Assembly (NCBI RefSeq): GCF_004027225.2
Contig: NC_044288.2
Coordinates: 3,378,719 to 3,442,718 of the forward strand
Source: Strigops habroptila
Lineage: Eukaryota > Chordata > Aves > Psittaciformes > Psittacidae
DNA: 64,000 nucleotides
Direction of reading: 5' to 3'
Shown here: positions 34,601 through 43,670 of the stretch, in pieces
Numbering within the stretch: the stretch's first letter is position 1
How the letters are laid out: each line of letters begins with the position of its first letter
The notes under the pieces: model-generated
Seen by the model: only the letters and a program-made list of their open reading frames with translations
What the model was told of the DNA's origin: nothing
Databases searched by the model: none
Position numbers and translations under genes: made by a program

Positions 34601-36384
34601 ATTTCTGCACTGTAACACAATATAACAATATTTCTGGCCTATGTAACAAGAAAATGTGAGATTTTCTAGTCATCTGAGGTTAAAGCCAGAAGTGATCAGT
34701 CAGATAAATAGCAGGAATAACCTTTTGATTTCCTTCCTGCTTCTGATAAAGAAAATAAGACTTGCTTTATTTCTCATGTCTCAGTGATTTTGATCTAATC
34801 CTTTTTTTCTGCCACTTAACTCATCTTCTTGATATTCTGATCCACAGAGGAAGATCCATGTGAATGTAAATCTATTGTGAAGTTCCAGACAAAAGTAGAA
34901 GACCTCATAAATTCATTGCAGAGGAAATATATCCTTTGGAAGCTGTGTTTGGTCAGAACTCAGCGGGTTGGATTGTGCCTTCTGGAGGGACCAGTGGGGA
35001 AAGTCTACCCATGGGGGAAGGAGGTTGGGTAGGTGTTCAGGAAGCTGGGAAACAAGACACTTGGCCCCTGCACCAGAGTGAATAGCTACTGGTCTGACAC
35101 AGAATAAGTAGACCAAAAAGAAATAGACCCAAAGGAGAATATGGCAAACCACTGGAAGCCAGCAATGAGCTGTAGGCACCAAGACTTAGGTCAGGTTTCA
35201 GAATGATGCTTACATGATGCCAACGTGACACTTGGAAGCATGGGCCATGCAAGGGGTGCTGCTGCTCCCTTCTGCAAGCTGCAGGTCCTGTGAGGCAGGC
35301 TGGAATGTGAGGGCTGAGAGCTAACACTGGGCTGTGAGCAGACAAACCGCTGGTGCACACATGCAGCTGATCACTCAGTCATTAAAGCCCCATGGGTGGA
35401 ATTCTTTTTATGATGGTAAATGTCTACAAGGCAAACATCTGAGCTGGCTGCCTAAATCCCTGCACACACTGGAGAGAAAGAGGGTCTTCTACAGCAAACC
35501 ACCTCTGGCTGGTGGTGGTCTGGGTAAATTCAGGTGGAGAGGTCCAGTGAGGTGAGTTGGATCCCATCTGACCTGAGCTGGAGGGACTGCATAGTGGTCC
35601 TGTCATATTGCACAAAGAGCATGAATAAGAGGTTGAAAGAGAAACAAGAAAAGGAAGAAAAGATGTGTATAAGATTCTCAATCCTCACAGGGAGAGGAAT
35701 TAGTGGACCCTCAGGGTGGCTCACACAGGGCTGGGGAGATTTTCCATTACTGAGAATAAGGAAAGAATATGATTGTAAAAGCAATGTTTTAATGTATTCA
35801 CACATTTCTGTGCAGTGCAGTATATTTTTCTCCTCTTTACACGAATTGAGTGAAATCCACGACTTATGTTATGCAAAAGGTCAGAGTAAATCAGTAGTTC
35901 TCACCCAGTGGGTTGCTGCTCCCAGGCACATCATGAAAAGCAATTAGTGAAAAGAGCAGAAAATTGTGACACACCATAGAGCTCTAAGCAAAGCTCCCTG
36001 CTCCACTCATCACGGAGTCCATGCTGCTCAAGGTCAGGAATTCTCTGTCAACCACTCAAAACACACCCCAATCAGTCTCACTTTTTTTACTCTTCCTTTC
36101 ATGATAAACATAAAGGTACATGTGAGTATTTGTGCATGAAATTTCTCTGTCTTCAATAGAAGTTCATCAACCTCATCATCTCTGGAAATGCCAGAAAAGA
36201 TGATGGCAGCATCCCTGTGCTAACTGCTCCCAGCAAGGTAGCTCCATTGGTTACCCGTTCTGCAAGCCAAGGGATGACTTGAGCAATGAATCACTACTGT
36301 GCACTGTCCTTTTTATCCCTTAACTCTTGCTCACTGGAAGCTGTGGCAAAAAGGATCGAAGCCCTGGAGAACAAGATCATCTAA
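16516..36384 (+). CDS. MATN1: MATN1, matrilin-1 / cartilage matrix protein, complete, 8 coding exons
   Basis: Joining 16516-16603, 19724-20070, 26764-26986, 29437-29562, 29840-30253, 32135-32287, 34848-34928 and 36335-36384 gives 1482 bases: one open frame of 493 codons plus TAA, the length I recall for chicken matrilin-1. Domains in order: signal peptide (1 to about 22), VWA1 (about 38-219; MIDAS D45-S47-S49, D152), a six-cysteine EGF domain (220-261), VWA2 (about 270-450; MIDAS D278-S280-S282), and a coiled coil (about 455-493) preceded by the CEC pair that forms interchain disulfides. An NST sequon lies in VWA1. The protein is secreted by chondrocytes, trimerises, and links collagen II and aggrecan. 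Introns are phase 1 except intron 2 (phase 0). Intron 7 is of the AT-AC class. Confidence 0.97.
16604..19723 (+). other. MATN1: MATN1 intron 1, 3.1 kb
   Basis: I see no exon or clear transposable element. In chicken an enhancer in the first intron of this gene has been reported. Here two identical TGACAAAGT words (18336 and 18401) and the palindromic AACAGATTTGTT (18625-18636) are SOX-like and could mark it. A run of nine G lies near 18804. Confidence 0.6.
19724..20070 (+). CDS. MATN1: MATN1 exon 2: first part of VWA1
   Basis: The acceptor is 'cctttccag', donor GTGAGA, 347 bases, entering in phase 1 and leaving in phase 0. It reads [19 protein letters not shown] (MIDAS motif DxSxS), includes the sequon NST, the metal-site segment STGTMTG, and ends NFNK just before the beta strand that carries the MIDAS aspartate. 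Confidence 0.97.
20461..20565 (-). mobile_element. CR1 LINE 3' fragment, antisense, in MATN1 intron 2
   Basis: The fragment begins 'agaatcatagaatg' and shows 'ggttggaaagcgacttaaga' and 'ccttccactagaccagg', the complement of the CR1 3' end. It is about 100 bp, truncated at the CR1 5' side. Confidence 0.9.
23149..23293 (-). mobile_element. CR1 LINE 3' fragment, divergent subfamily, antisense
   Basis: It begins with 'agaatcacagaaaggttgag' and continues 'gctggaagggacctctggag' and 'gggccacctagagctggttg'. This is the 'trauma' variant of the CR1 3' end, different from the 'ccttaaag' copies elsewhere in the window and probably from an older subfamily. Confidence 0.88.
25533..25550. repeat. (ATCC)n microsatellite
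   Basis: Four and a half perfect ATCC units in MATN1 intron 2. Confidence 0.9.
26764..26986 (+). CDS. MATN1: MATN1 exon 3: second part of VWA1
   Basis: The acceptor is 'ctctgcatag' and the donor GTAAGT; 223 bases, entering in phase 0 and leaving in phase 1. It reads [14 protein letters not shown] (MIDAS aspartate in VVTDG), then IEIFAIGVG and the closing helix ending HKFQEAFC. The final Cys pairs with the Cys near the start of VWA1 in the family. Confidence 0.97.
26987..29436 (+). other. MATN1: MATN1 intron 3, 2.45 kb
   Basis: Phase 1 intron separating VWA1 from the EGF domain. I see no repeat longer than a few bases and no gene in it. Confidence 0.7.
29437..29562 (+). CDS. MATN1: MATN1 exon 4: EGF-like domain
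   Basis: The exon is 126 bases, phase 1 at both ends, acceptor 'ttgcttacag', donor GTATGT. The product has six cysteines in EGF spacing (LC, HDC, QIC, YTC, AC, KTC) and the GxYxC-like turn PGAYTCAC. It is a symmetrical 1-1 module, the classic form of a shuffled EGF exon. The open frame runs past the donor, but those residues are intronic. Confidence 0.97.
29840..30253 (+). CDS. MATN1: MATN1 exon 5: main part of VWA2
   Basis: The exon is 414 bases, phase 1 at both ends, acceptor 'ttttacttcag', donor GTAGGT, after an intron of only 277 bases. It begins [20 protein letters not shown] (second MIDAS, D278-S280-S282), includes [10 protein letters not shown] and [13 protein letters not shown], and ends at KDLG. 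Confidence 0.97.
30254..32134 (+). other. MATN1: MATN1 intron 5, 1.9 kb
   Basis: Phase 1 intron inside VWA2. It contains a possible hAT-type transposon end at about 31575 and otherwise nothing I can name. Confidence 0.65.
31575..31620. mobile_element. Possible hAT (Charlie-like) terminal fragment
   Basis: The sequence 'cagaggtggccaatcacttt' followed by 'cttggcagtg' resembles the terminal inverted repeat of ancient hAT elements (CAGxGGTxGCCAAC). No opposite end was found, so this rests on a short match recalled from memory. Confidence 0.3.
32135..32287 (+). CDS. MATN1: MATN1 exon 6: end of VWA2
   Basis: The exon is 153 bases, phase 1 at both ends, acceptor 'tgctcccag', donor GTGAGA. It reads [20 protein letters not shown] and then a segment with HYFYTADF, closing at QMKICI. 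The final Cys closes the VWA2 disulfide. Confidence 0.97.
32288..34847 (+). other. MATN1: MATN1 intron 6, 2.6 kb
   Basis: Phase 1 intron between VWA2 and the coiled coil. It contains an (AAAT)n-rich tract at 33920-33962; otherwise no repeat or gene is recognised. Confidence 0.7.
33920..33962. repeat. (AAAT)n / (AAAC)n simple repeat
   Basis: Several AAAT units followed by AAAC and AAAT units in MATN1 intron 6. The AATAAA words here are part of the repeat and not evidence of a poly(A) site. Confidence 0.9.
34848..34928 (+). CDS. MATN1: MATN1 exon 7: cysteine pair and first half of the coiled coil
   Basis: The exon is 81 bases, acceptor 'tgatccacag'. It encodes [20 protein letters not shown] and then INSLQRK. 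The two cysteines make interchain disulfides in the trimer and the rest starts the heptad repeat. The exon ends one base into a Leu codon, directly at an ATATCCTT donor instead of GT. Confidence 0.96.
34929..36334 (+). other. MATN1: MATN1 intron 7: U12-type AT-AC intron
   Basis: The intron starts ATATCCTTTG (34929-34938), the U12-class 5' site, and ends 'cttgctcAC'. CCCTTAAC at 36317-36324 matches the U12 branch-site consensus TCCTTAAC at seven of eight positions, with the branch A about 11 bases before the end. No GT-AG choice joins the flanking exons correctly. The last intron of MATN1 is one of the founding AT-AC introns in chicken and human. It is spliced by the minor spliceosome (U11, U12, U4atac, U6atac). 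Confidence 0.96.
35892..35940. mobile_element. Probable hAT-Charlie (MER5-like) terminal fragment
   Basis: 'cagtagttctcacccagtgg' followed by 'gttgctgctcccaggcacat' and 'catgaaaag' closely follows the ends of ancient hAT-Charlie elements (CAGTGGTTCTCAACC...TGGGTTGC...CCC). It lies within the AT-AC intron. Only one end is evident. Confidence 0.5.
36335..36384 (+). CDS. MATN1: MATN1 exon 8: second half of the coiled coil and stop
   Basis: After the AC acceptor the exon completes a Leu codon and reads [15 protein letters not shown], then TAA at 36382-36384. The a/d heptad positions carry L, V, I, L and I, as expected of the short trimeric matrilin coiled coil. Confidence 0.97.
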
Positions 36385-37670
36385 GATCCCAAAACACTCT
36401 ATTTCCCTCCTTCCTAATGTATGAAAACTAGAACTCCTTCAAGTCATAACAGGCGGCAGCTCAGCCACAGTGCTATGGCAGCTTCTATTCCTTTAAAGAG
36501 TCTAGTCTACCTGCATTTGTTTAAAAGGGCAGAAGTAGAACAGTAGAGCAGACATTGTATAATGGGCAGAGCACTGTGTGTGACTGAGAGCTAGACCATG
36601 CTAATGTGTTACATCATATAGAATTCATATATTAAAAAAGTGGAAAGATTTGGTTTTGATTTAAAGCTTAATATATATATGTGTGTGTTAACAAGTACTT
36701 GGTTACGAGTTCTGTGAATCCTTGGAGTGTTCTTCTGCATCTTTTGTTCCCATGCATGAGATAATTTAATTTAAAAGTCAAAGTGACTTTAAAATCAACT
36801 CAGATGCTGAGTGTAAAATGTCAGAGCCGCTGATCAGCTTCTTATTGTAAGCATGACGCATTTGTCAGTAGGTGAAATATAGTAACGAGCTCTGAGTGTG
36901 CATTGCAGACAACATAGGGTAGGGTGCTGCTGCTAGTTGGGCTTATCCATAGCTGCTGTACAATATAGAAAGAAGAAAAGCTCAGCTTCCCTTGCCAATG
37001 GTCTCACAATGTCTCAGTGAGCTGGCACCTGAGCTAGACCTGTTCTGGGTAAGTCCTGATAATGTGCAATGAGCCAGCGGCCGTGGCTCTGTGTAGCACA
37101 AGGCAGTGCTGTCAACACCAGCCCTAGGAGATGTGCCCCTGCTCCTCAACTCTCTGGTCTCTACATCCTCAACTGAAGCTACAAAACGTCGTGAGCATCT
37201 AAAACACAGGGAACTGCTGCTGGAGCTGCTGCCAGTGATGTGGTGCCTTCATTGCTGTGTCAACCTGAGGCTCACTAGCTCCTTCCTTATCCCACACCTC
37301 TAAGCACCTTCAACGCCAGGAAGTTCATCTCCAGAACTTGCAGACTCTTCTTCTGGTCCTGGATTCCCAGCACTGGCAAGACAACAAAGCAAAGTGGACT
37401 GGAAGCATCCAACGCTGCTTGTCTCCTACAGCTGTAGCCTGGCTTGGGGTGGAGGACAGAGGCCGTGATCATTCATGGCCCGATGGTGTGTCACTGACCA
37501 CGAGCACAAGGGCTTGGGTTTGGAGGGGGGTATATTTTTATTTTTTGTATCAAAATATTTATACTTGAGACTATGTGAAAAGCTTTTGAGGATGACTTGG
37601 CCTGGTCAGAGCTGTCACCACAGCACACGTGCTCTGGGTCAGTATTAAACGTTTGCTGAAAATTTTAAAA
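36385..37670 (+). other. MATN1: MATN1 3' untranslated region (probable extent)
   Basis: The stretch runs from the stop codon to just past a candidate poly(A) signal. It includes a short (AT)n(GT)n tract at 36670-36689 and a T/A-rich end (37528-37570). I saw no AATAAA in this interval. The extent is inferred. Confidence 0.45.
37644..37649 (+). terminator. MATN1: Candidate poly(A) signal ATTAAA of MATN1
   Basis: ATTAAA lies about 1.26 kb after the stop and is followed within 30-60 bases by T/G-rich sequence (CTTTCTTTGTGTAAG). A CR1 insertion starts about 120 bases further on. Earlier ATTAAA words (for example near 36631) are possible alternatives. Confidence 0.4.
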
Positions 37671-37768
37671 GGGAATTTAACTTCTTTCTTTGTGTAAGCT
37701 TTGAGGTAGGTGCCTGACAACAATACCTCTCCTTAGGCTTGTTAGTGTAGGAAAGCCTCCATCTCATT

Positions 37769-38085
37769 TCATAGAATCATTAAATGGTTTGGGTTGGAAA
37801 GGACCTTAACATCATCCAGTTCCAACCCCCTGCCATGGGCAGGGATGCCTCACACTAGGCCATGTCACCCAAGGCTCTGTCCAACCTGGCCTTGAACACT
37901 GCCAGGGATGGAGCATTCACCACTTCTCTGGGCACTCTGTGCCAGCACCTCAGCACCCTCACAGGGAAGAACTTCTTCCTTGTATCAAACCTGAACTACC
38001 CCTGTTTCAGTTTGAACCCATCACCCCTTGTCCTATTGCTACAGTCCCTGATGAAGAGTCCCTCTCTGGCATAACCTTTCGTTTC
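37769..38085 (-). mobile_element. CR1 LINE 3' end, about 320 bp, antisense
   Basis: The stretch begins 'tcatagaatcattaaatggt' and carries 'gttggaaaggaccttaacat', 'ggccttgaacactgccaggg', 'gggcactctgtgccagcacc' and 'tcaccccttgtcctattgct'. It is one of the two longest antisense CR1 copies in the window and lies just beyond MATN1. Confidence 0.93.
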
Positions 38086-39689
38086 ATTGCAAGAGAAGAA
38101 ACAAGTCCATAGAGCAACTTGAGACCCTTCCTGTTGCTGATTCTGTCGTCTCTCCCTGTTTGAAACCAGCGTTCCAGTACAGCCCAGAAAACATCAAAGA
38201 TGATGGAAATGTTTAACAATTGTCCCCATGGCTTCACTGGGTAATGGCCTGGGCTCAAAAACCCTTCCAGCACCATATGCCCTGGGAAGAGCCAGAGGAG
38301 TTTTTACCATGACAAAGCCAGGAAAAGAGATAACAAAAATTCCTGGCCAGAGGAAAATCCAGGAAGCAACTGGGCTTTGAGAAACGCATCCGTGAAACCA
38401 GAGCTCAGGGGCTGGAAGCCTCACTGCTTGTCAGGCTGATCTCCACAATGAGGTGGGGATGAAGCCATGGGGGTAGCTGGGAGCCTCTTTTGTCACCCTC
38501 AGCAATGAGATGAGACTTTAGCTAGGTTGAAATTGTTGTCTTGTGACAACAGAACGTTATGGCCAGTAAAGTTGCTGTTTCTGCCATGTTCGTACAGCCT
38601 AGTACTCATCTGGTCTTCATGGAATACAATGTCCAGGTTCCCTGACATCTTTCTGGACTTACTCTTTGCTCTAGTTTTCTCATTTCCCATGTTTTCCCAT
38701 GGCTCTTCAATTTAACAGCTGATCAGAGGCAATTCACTTCCATCTGATAAGATGATGACAGCATTATTTTTTCTCGCTTTTTTTTCCCCCAGCTATAATC
38801 AGTTTGCCAATGATGGAAATGAGCTCCTGTCGCTCATTTTCTTACATGCCTATTTATTCTTTAAATGCCTTGAAAGTAAAATTTAATAGTCTCAGGAACT
38901 AAGAGATGGATTTGATTTTAATTCCTGTCATGGCACCCGTGGAAATGTCTACATGATAAGATATTGCTATTGTCATTCTGCAGTTTAAGCCATTTACCTG
39001 GCTTTTTCTGGTAATGGATAGATTCATATAAAGTAAGGGCTGGATCTTCACCTCCACAAGAAAACCGCATGCATTCAGCCTACCCTTGCCCATTGCCACT
39101 TTAACCCAACAACTGCCATAAAACTCAATGCTGTTCGTTTCTTTGGGGAGCAAAATAATCCTCAGCCCTTTCTAGGGAGGCTTATATCCAGGTAGGACTA
39201 TGCCTAGGGGCTTTGTGACTCAAATTGGGATGTGAAGGGCTGTTACACCAATCCACCTTGAGGAAGGACCTAGGAGACACGGTGTCTAAATCACTAAGTT
39301 ACTTATTTCAGAGCAATACTCCTGGATGCTCCAAAGAAATACCCCTGCATGCAGACATAGCAGTTCTTCTTTTCAGTTTTTATGGAGATCATACCACTGT
39401 ATCTGTCTTTCCCTAGCTATCTTTCCTGTCCTTCCATCCATCCCATCTAATCAGCAGAGCAACAATCTTCCTATTTCTCTATACTGTGGTCTTTACTCAT
39501 TGAAACCTCGATCCAAGCAAACCTTTTGCCTTCTTCAGGCCTACTTCACACAGTAGAGCCCTCCACAAGGAACACAACACAGGATTAGGCCATAGTTTGC
39601 AGGTGCAAACAGAAAAGACTGTTTTTCCGGCACTCTGCAATAGGAGGAGGGCCAAGATCTGTCATCAGGAGTAGAATTGCTTCTGTAAC

Positions 39690-39935
39690 TAATATTTTGC
39701 TTTGTGTTGCAGATAAAGCAGAACTAAACTAATTAACAATTCATTTTCCTCCCTTCTCCTGGCTTAAAAAAACAACAGAGCTCTTGCATTTCCAATGTCA
39801 ATTAGTCACTGGGCTAGAACACAGGTTTTTGACATTGTAATTAGACTTCATTAATGGATCGCCAACAGCAGCAAGATGGAAGCCTGCGATGAGCCTCTCT
39901 CTGCATTTTCTTTCACCTAATTGCATCTTTATCTT
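39690..39935. promoter_or_regulatory. Candidate conserved non-coding element with TAAT cluster
   Basis: Within 250 bases there are five homeodomain-type cores (CTAATTAAC, CAATTAGTC, GTAATTAGAC, ATTAATGG, CTAATTGC) in CpG-poor A/T-rich sequence with no repeat. This is the usual look of a developmental enhancer in a gene desert. Conservation has not been tested. Confidence 0.3.
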
Positions 39936-40344
39936 GGAAACAAAAGCTGCTGCACACAATAAAACCCCCCCAAACACTCACATATACCCAGTTACGGAGT
40001 GATGGGCTTACGGTGAAAGCCTCCTTGCTGGAGGTTGTAAAATGATCCTTCTGCAGACATGGAACTTCTTTGCCCTCTCTTTGCTGCTGCCTCCTGCATA
40101 TCACCAGCCCTTCTCTCCTGTTTACCACCAACTCCCAAGTTCCTTTAGATCTTCTGGCAAAATTCTGTCCTTTGGGAATGGAAAAAATCCTTGACCACTT
40201 TTTCCTTACCTCCCCTTGAGCACTAGAGGCTTCCCTGGGGAGATGGAAGCCTCCACTGCTCCTAAGGGCAGGAGGGAAGCTCCGTCTTCCAGCAGATCCC
40301 TCTGGGGAAGCAATTTTCTCATGCAGGTCATTGATGTTATAACA

Positions 40345-40790
40345 CAGGGCCATTAGTAATCAAATAAAAAAGTGCTTTCAATTAAACTGAGGGCTTCTAG
40401 CTTGGTAACATCTTTCAATAGCAATTTGTACCACTAATACAGTGTAATTGCTGCTAATGAATGGGTAGGTAGCAGACCAGTTATTATTATGATTTTTCTC
40501 CAAGCAACATCAGGCAGCAAAACCTGTCTCAGGCTTTATGAATTTACTGTTCCTTGTGAAAAGCTCCCTCTCTCTCAGGTAATTCAGTGAACAGACAGGT
40601 TTAAGGTGCTGGTAAATTTATGGTGTGCAAATTATTATTCGTCATTTTATGTTGAACTTGGGAAGAGGCTTCAACAAGGCGGAGTACGCTACCCCATGTG
40701 ATCTCTTTAGTGATGAACTTGCTAAGGATCAGAGCTGTGGCAATAAATTGTAAGTGGTTTTATACTTCAGATAGTCATTGGGATTTATTT
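40345..40790. promoter_or_regulatory. Candidate conserved non-coding element
   Basis: The block is A/T-rich and repeat-free, with repeated TAAT words (CATTAGTAATCAAAT, GTGTAATTGC, GCTAATGAATG, GGTAATTCAG) and AAATTATTATTCGTC. It has the same character as the block 500 bases to its left; the two may be one element. Confidence 0.3.
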
Positions 40791-42347
40791 ATCTTTTAAT
40801 CACCGATCATGGCAGGAAGTGTTTTGCAAGTTTTATATTTGTTGTGGTGTTTTATTACTCCGTGGCCTATCCCCACTATTATGCACTGTGTAGACGAGAC
40901 TAGAGATAACAATAAATGCCTAACTATTTATCTGTCCTCAGGTGGTGCTGTGGGGATCAGATTGCTCTCCCTCTCCTCTGGATGGAGAAAGTGAACCCTT
41001 GTGATACAGGGCAGGCAGCATCCTGAAGAGCTTGGGGCATGGTAGAAGATGCTGTAGGGATGGGGAGGGAGAATCCTTGCTCTCCAGGGCTGACCTGAGG
41101 CAGATAAGGGCAAGGCACAGGGGTAATTTTACAGCTGAGCAATGAGGTGCATTACTTCCTACTCACACACCTTTGATTCTCCATCTCACCTTGGGATGCC
41201 TATGGCATTCCCACTGCCTTGTAAGGGGGCACAGCAAGGGAAGAAGCCCCAGATACAGTGGGTGTTACAGATACAGTTGCCCCAGGTACAGTTAGGGGCA
41301 ACTTCTCCACATCCATCCACCAGTCAGCTGGAAACAGGGTCTTTGGCACCACAGGTCAACCTTACATGGGTGAGGTTGCGAACAGGTAGCAAGGGCATGT
41401 CCTATACCAGAGCTCCTGGTGAATTAATGCATACAGGATCCCTGCAAACAGCAAGGAACATGAATGAGTGTGGCACTGGGGTCGTGTGTCAGGGATCCAG
41501 GAGTCGCAGGGACTCTTGCTACACTTTCAGAAAGGCATAAACTTAATAAACCAACTCCATGGGGGAAAAATCACTTCCTGACCTTTCATGCATCAACTTC
41601 AGTGTAATCACCTGACACTTCTGGTTTTTATCAGTGTACCCACAAATTAGCCACGGTGTCTCACCAACTAATAGGAAGGGGAAGGAAGCAATTACTGGCA
41701 CCACCAATAGAGCTGATAGCAAGGGCTGCTTTGGGAAATAAGGGATTCATTTCAAATGTATATGTAGGAGATCTTGATAGCAGCAGGTGTAAGGGGAAAG
41801 AAAAATTAAGGTAGACAGTGGGAAGAGAGATACAATAGTAGAAGTTGAAGCCTATTCAGAACTGAAGTGCAACCGTTTTACCATGTAGGAGAGCGGTGAA
41901 AACTTCCCAAACCCACAGACCATTTCCTTCTAGTAATAACTGAACTAAGTGAGAAAACTCACAGAGAGAAGGTAGAGACAGAAAGATGGGGGTTTGCATG
42001 TCTCAGGGTCCCCAAAGTCAGAATTAAGGGGAGGAAAGGGGGAGACAAGACTGGCATTAAACCAACAAAACTTCATCTGCTTAAAATGGACCATCTGAGC
42101 CTTCCAAGTGCTGCGCAGGGGTGCGAAGGCTGGTGGCAATCTGGCTGAGCCAGGACCAAGCCTGTGTCTTCCCGGTTTCCAGGGAACCATTACACCATGC
42201 AGGGATGCTCAGTGCCCATGAGCCTCTTTCCACCTCCTCTGTCTTGTTTTACCTGGCTGCTTATCTCCGACTTCATATTTCCAGGTCATTTAAGCTGCTT
42301 TATTTCCTTAAGGACATGCAAGTGCGGACCAAAACCGGAGCTGATAA

Positions 42348-42393
42348 ATCCTTAGACTTTGAACTCAACATTTACCGGCTTAAGCTGACGCTG
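42348..42393 (+). repeat. 46-base dispersed repeat, copy 1
   Basis: 'atccttagactttgaactca' and the following 26 bases match 43625-43670 at 39 of 46 positions by eye. It could be the remnant of an unnamed interspersed repeat or of a local duplication. Confidence 0.55.
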
Positions 42394-43624
42394 TTGCTCC
42401 ACATCCTTGCAGTGTGTCCCCGCAGTCACTAGATGTCCCCATCTGAATATAAATTACAAGCTGGCACCCCCCCCCCAAACCAGACCTGCGCCCCCACTAC
42501 TCGAGTGTTCTCCTTGACACCGACAGTGATTAAAGATAACACCACTTAGCCCTCTGTCATTTGCACCGCATCAGTGATGTTTGATTTGGTTAACCTTTGC
42601 ATCAAAGAACAGCTAAACAAATAAACGAGCACCTCTGCAGGGTGTGCAGCACCCAACGAGGAATCAACAGCAGCTCTGGGTAACACAGGGATACAGGAAG
42701 GTTGCACCGAGCTTGTGCTTACTCCTTGGCTGCAGTTTGATTCACCCTGTTGTATCCTGCATCCTCTGTGCACCACCAGGCCGATGGGACTCTTACCCTG
42801 TGCTGCCTTCTCATTCTTCCTGGAGGGAACAGGAAGGAAAAGATGCTGCTTCCTTGCTGAAACAGTGCTGCACTGAACCAGAACAGCAGTTCCCATCACA
42901 CTTTTCATGCTACAGGGGCATTAATGAACCCTGGGGTTAATCAGAGTTGTCTTAGCTCCAGGTGAGGGAAAGGAAGGCACAGAACGGTGTGAAATCCCCA
43001 CAGCTGTTTTGGAGGTAGGAAACAAGGATGGTCAGAGGGAGATGTAGCCTGTACCAGGGAAGAAGGGACTGAAACTAAACAGCATGAAGTGGCCACAGGT
43101 AAAGGATGGATGTGAGGTTTTCAGTCCTCAGAGGCTCAGCAGCAGCAGTCAGGGGAGGGACACATCAGAGCTCAACTGGACACAGCCTTGAACAACCTGC
43201 TCTGTGTTTGTTCTGTTCTGAGCAAAGTGCAGACCCAGAGACCTTCAGATGTACCCTCCCACCCAAACCCCTGTGTCCTACATCCCTCCTCCAGACCCCT
43301 TCCTGGCTCTGTTCCTATCAGCCGGCAGATTGGACACTGCTGTCTGATCCTGATATTACCCAGTGGCTGCCATCACTCTGCAACGTGTCCTCACAAGACT
43401 AATTGCATTACAGCATCCTCCGCAGCCGCTGTGTCCTGATCTAAACCCAGGGCCAGCAGCCTTTTGGTCCCAAACCGGATTCTCTCCTCTCAGACTTCAG
43501 GAGGGCTCCTCATCTCCCTGTCTGCACCCTCACTGCAGTGCACAAGAAAGACCTCACAGGAAGAGGTTGGATTCTTGCTGGACAGACTCTTTTCTCCATA
43601 GAGAGAAGCTCCTTCCCTGTTCTC

Positions 43625-43670
43625 ATCCTTAGATTTTGATCTCAACATTTATCTGCTTAGGCTGATGCTC
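43625..43670 (+). repeat. 46-base dispersed repeat, copy 2
   Basis: 'atccttagattttgatctca' and the following bases, about 85% like 42348-42393. The flanks on either side do not obviously match. Confidence 0.55.

Noticed and set aside
34928..34931. Possible sequencing or annotation error at the non-GT donor of MATN1 exon 7
   Set aside because: The ATATCCTT donor, the CCCTTAAC branch site and the AC end all fit a U12 AT-AC intron, and this intron class is known at this position in MATN1.
39913..40353. 146-codon minus-strand open frame
   Set aside because: It resembles no family, contains no motif, and overlaps sequence whose character is that of a non-coding element.
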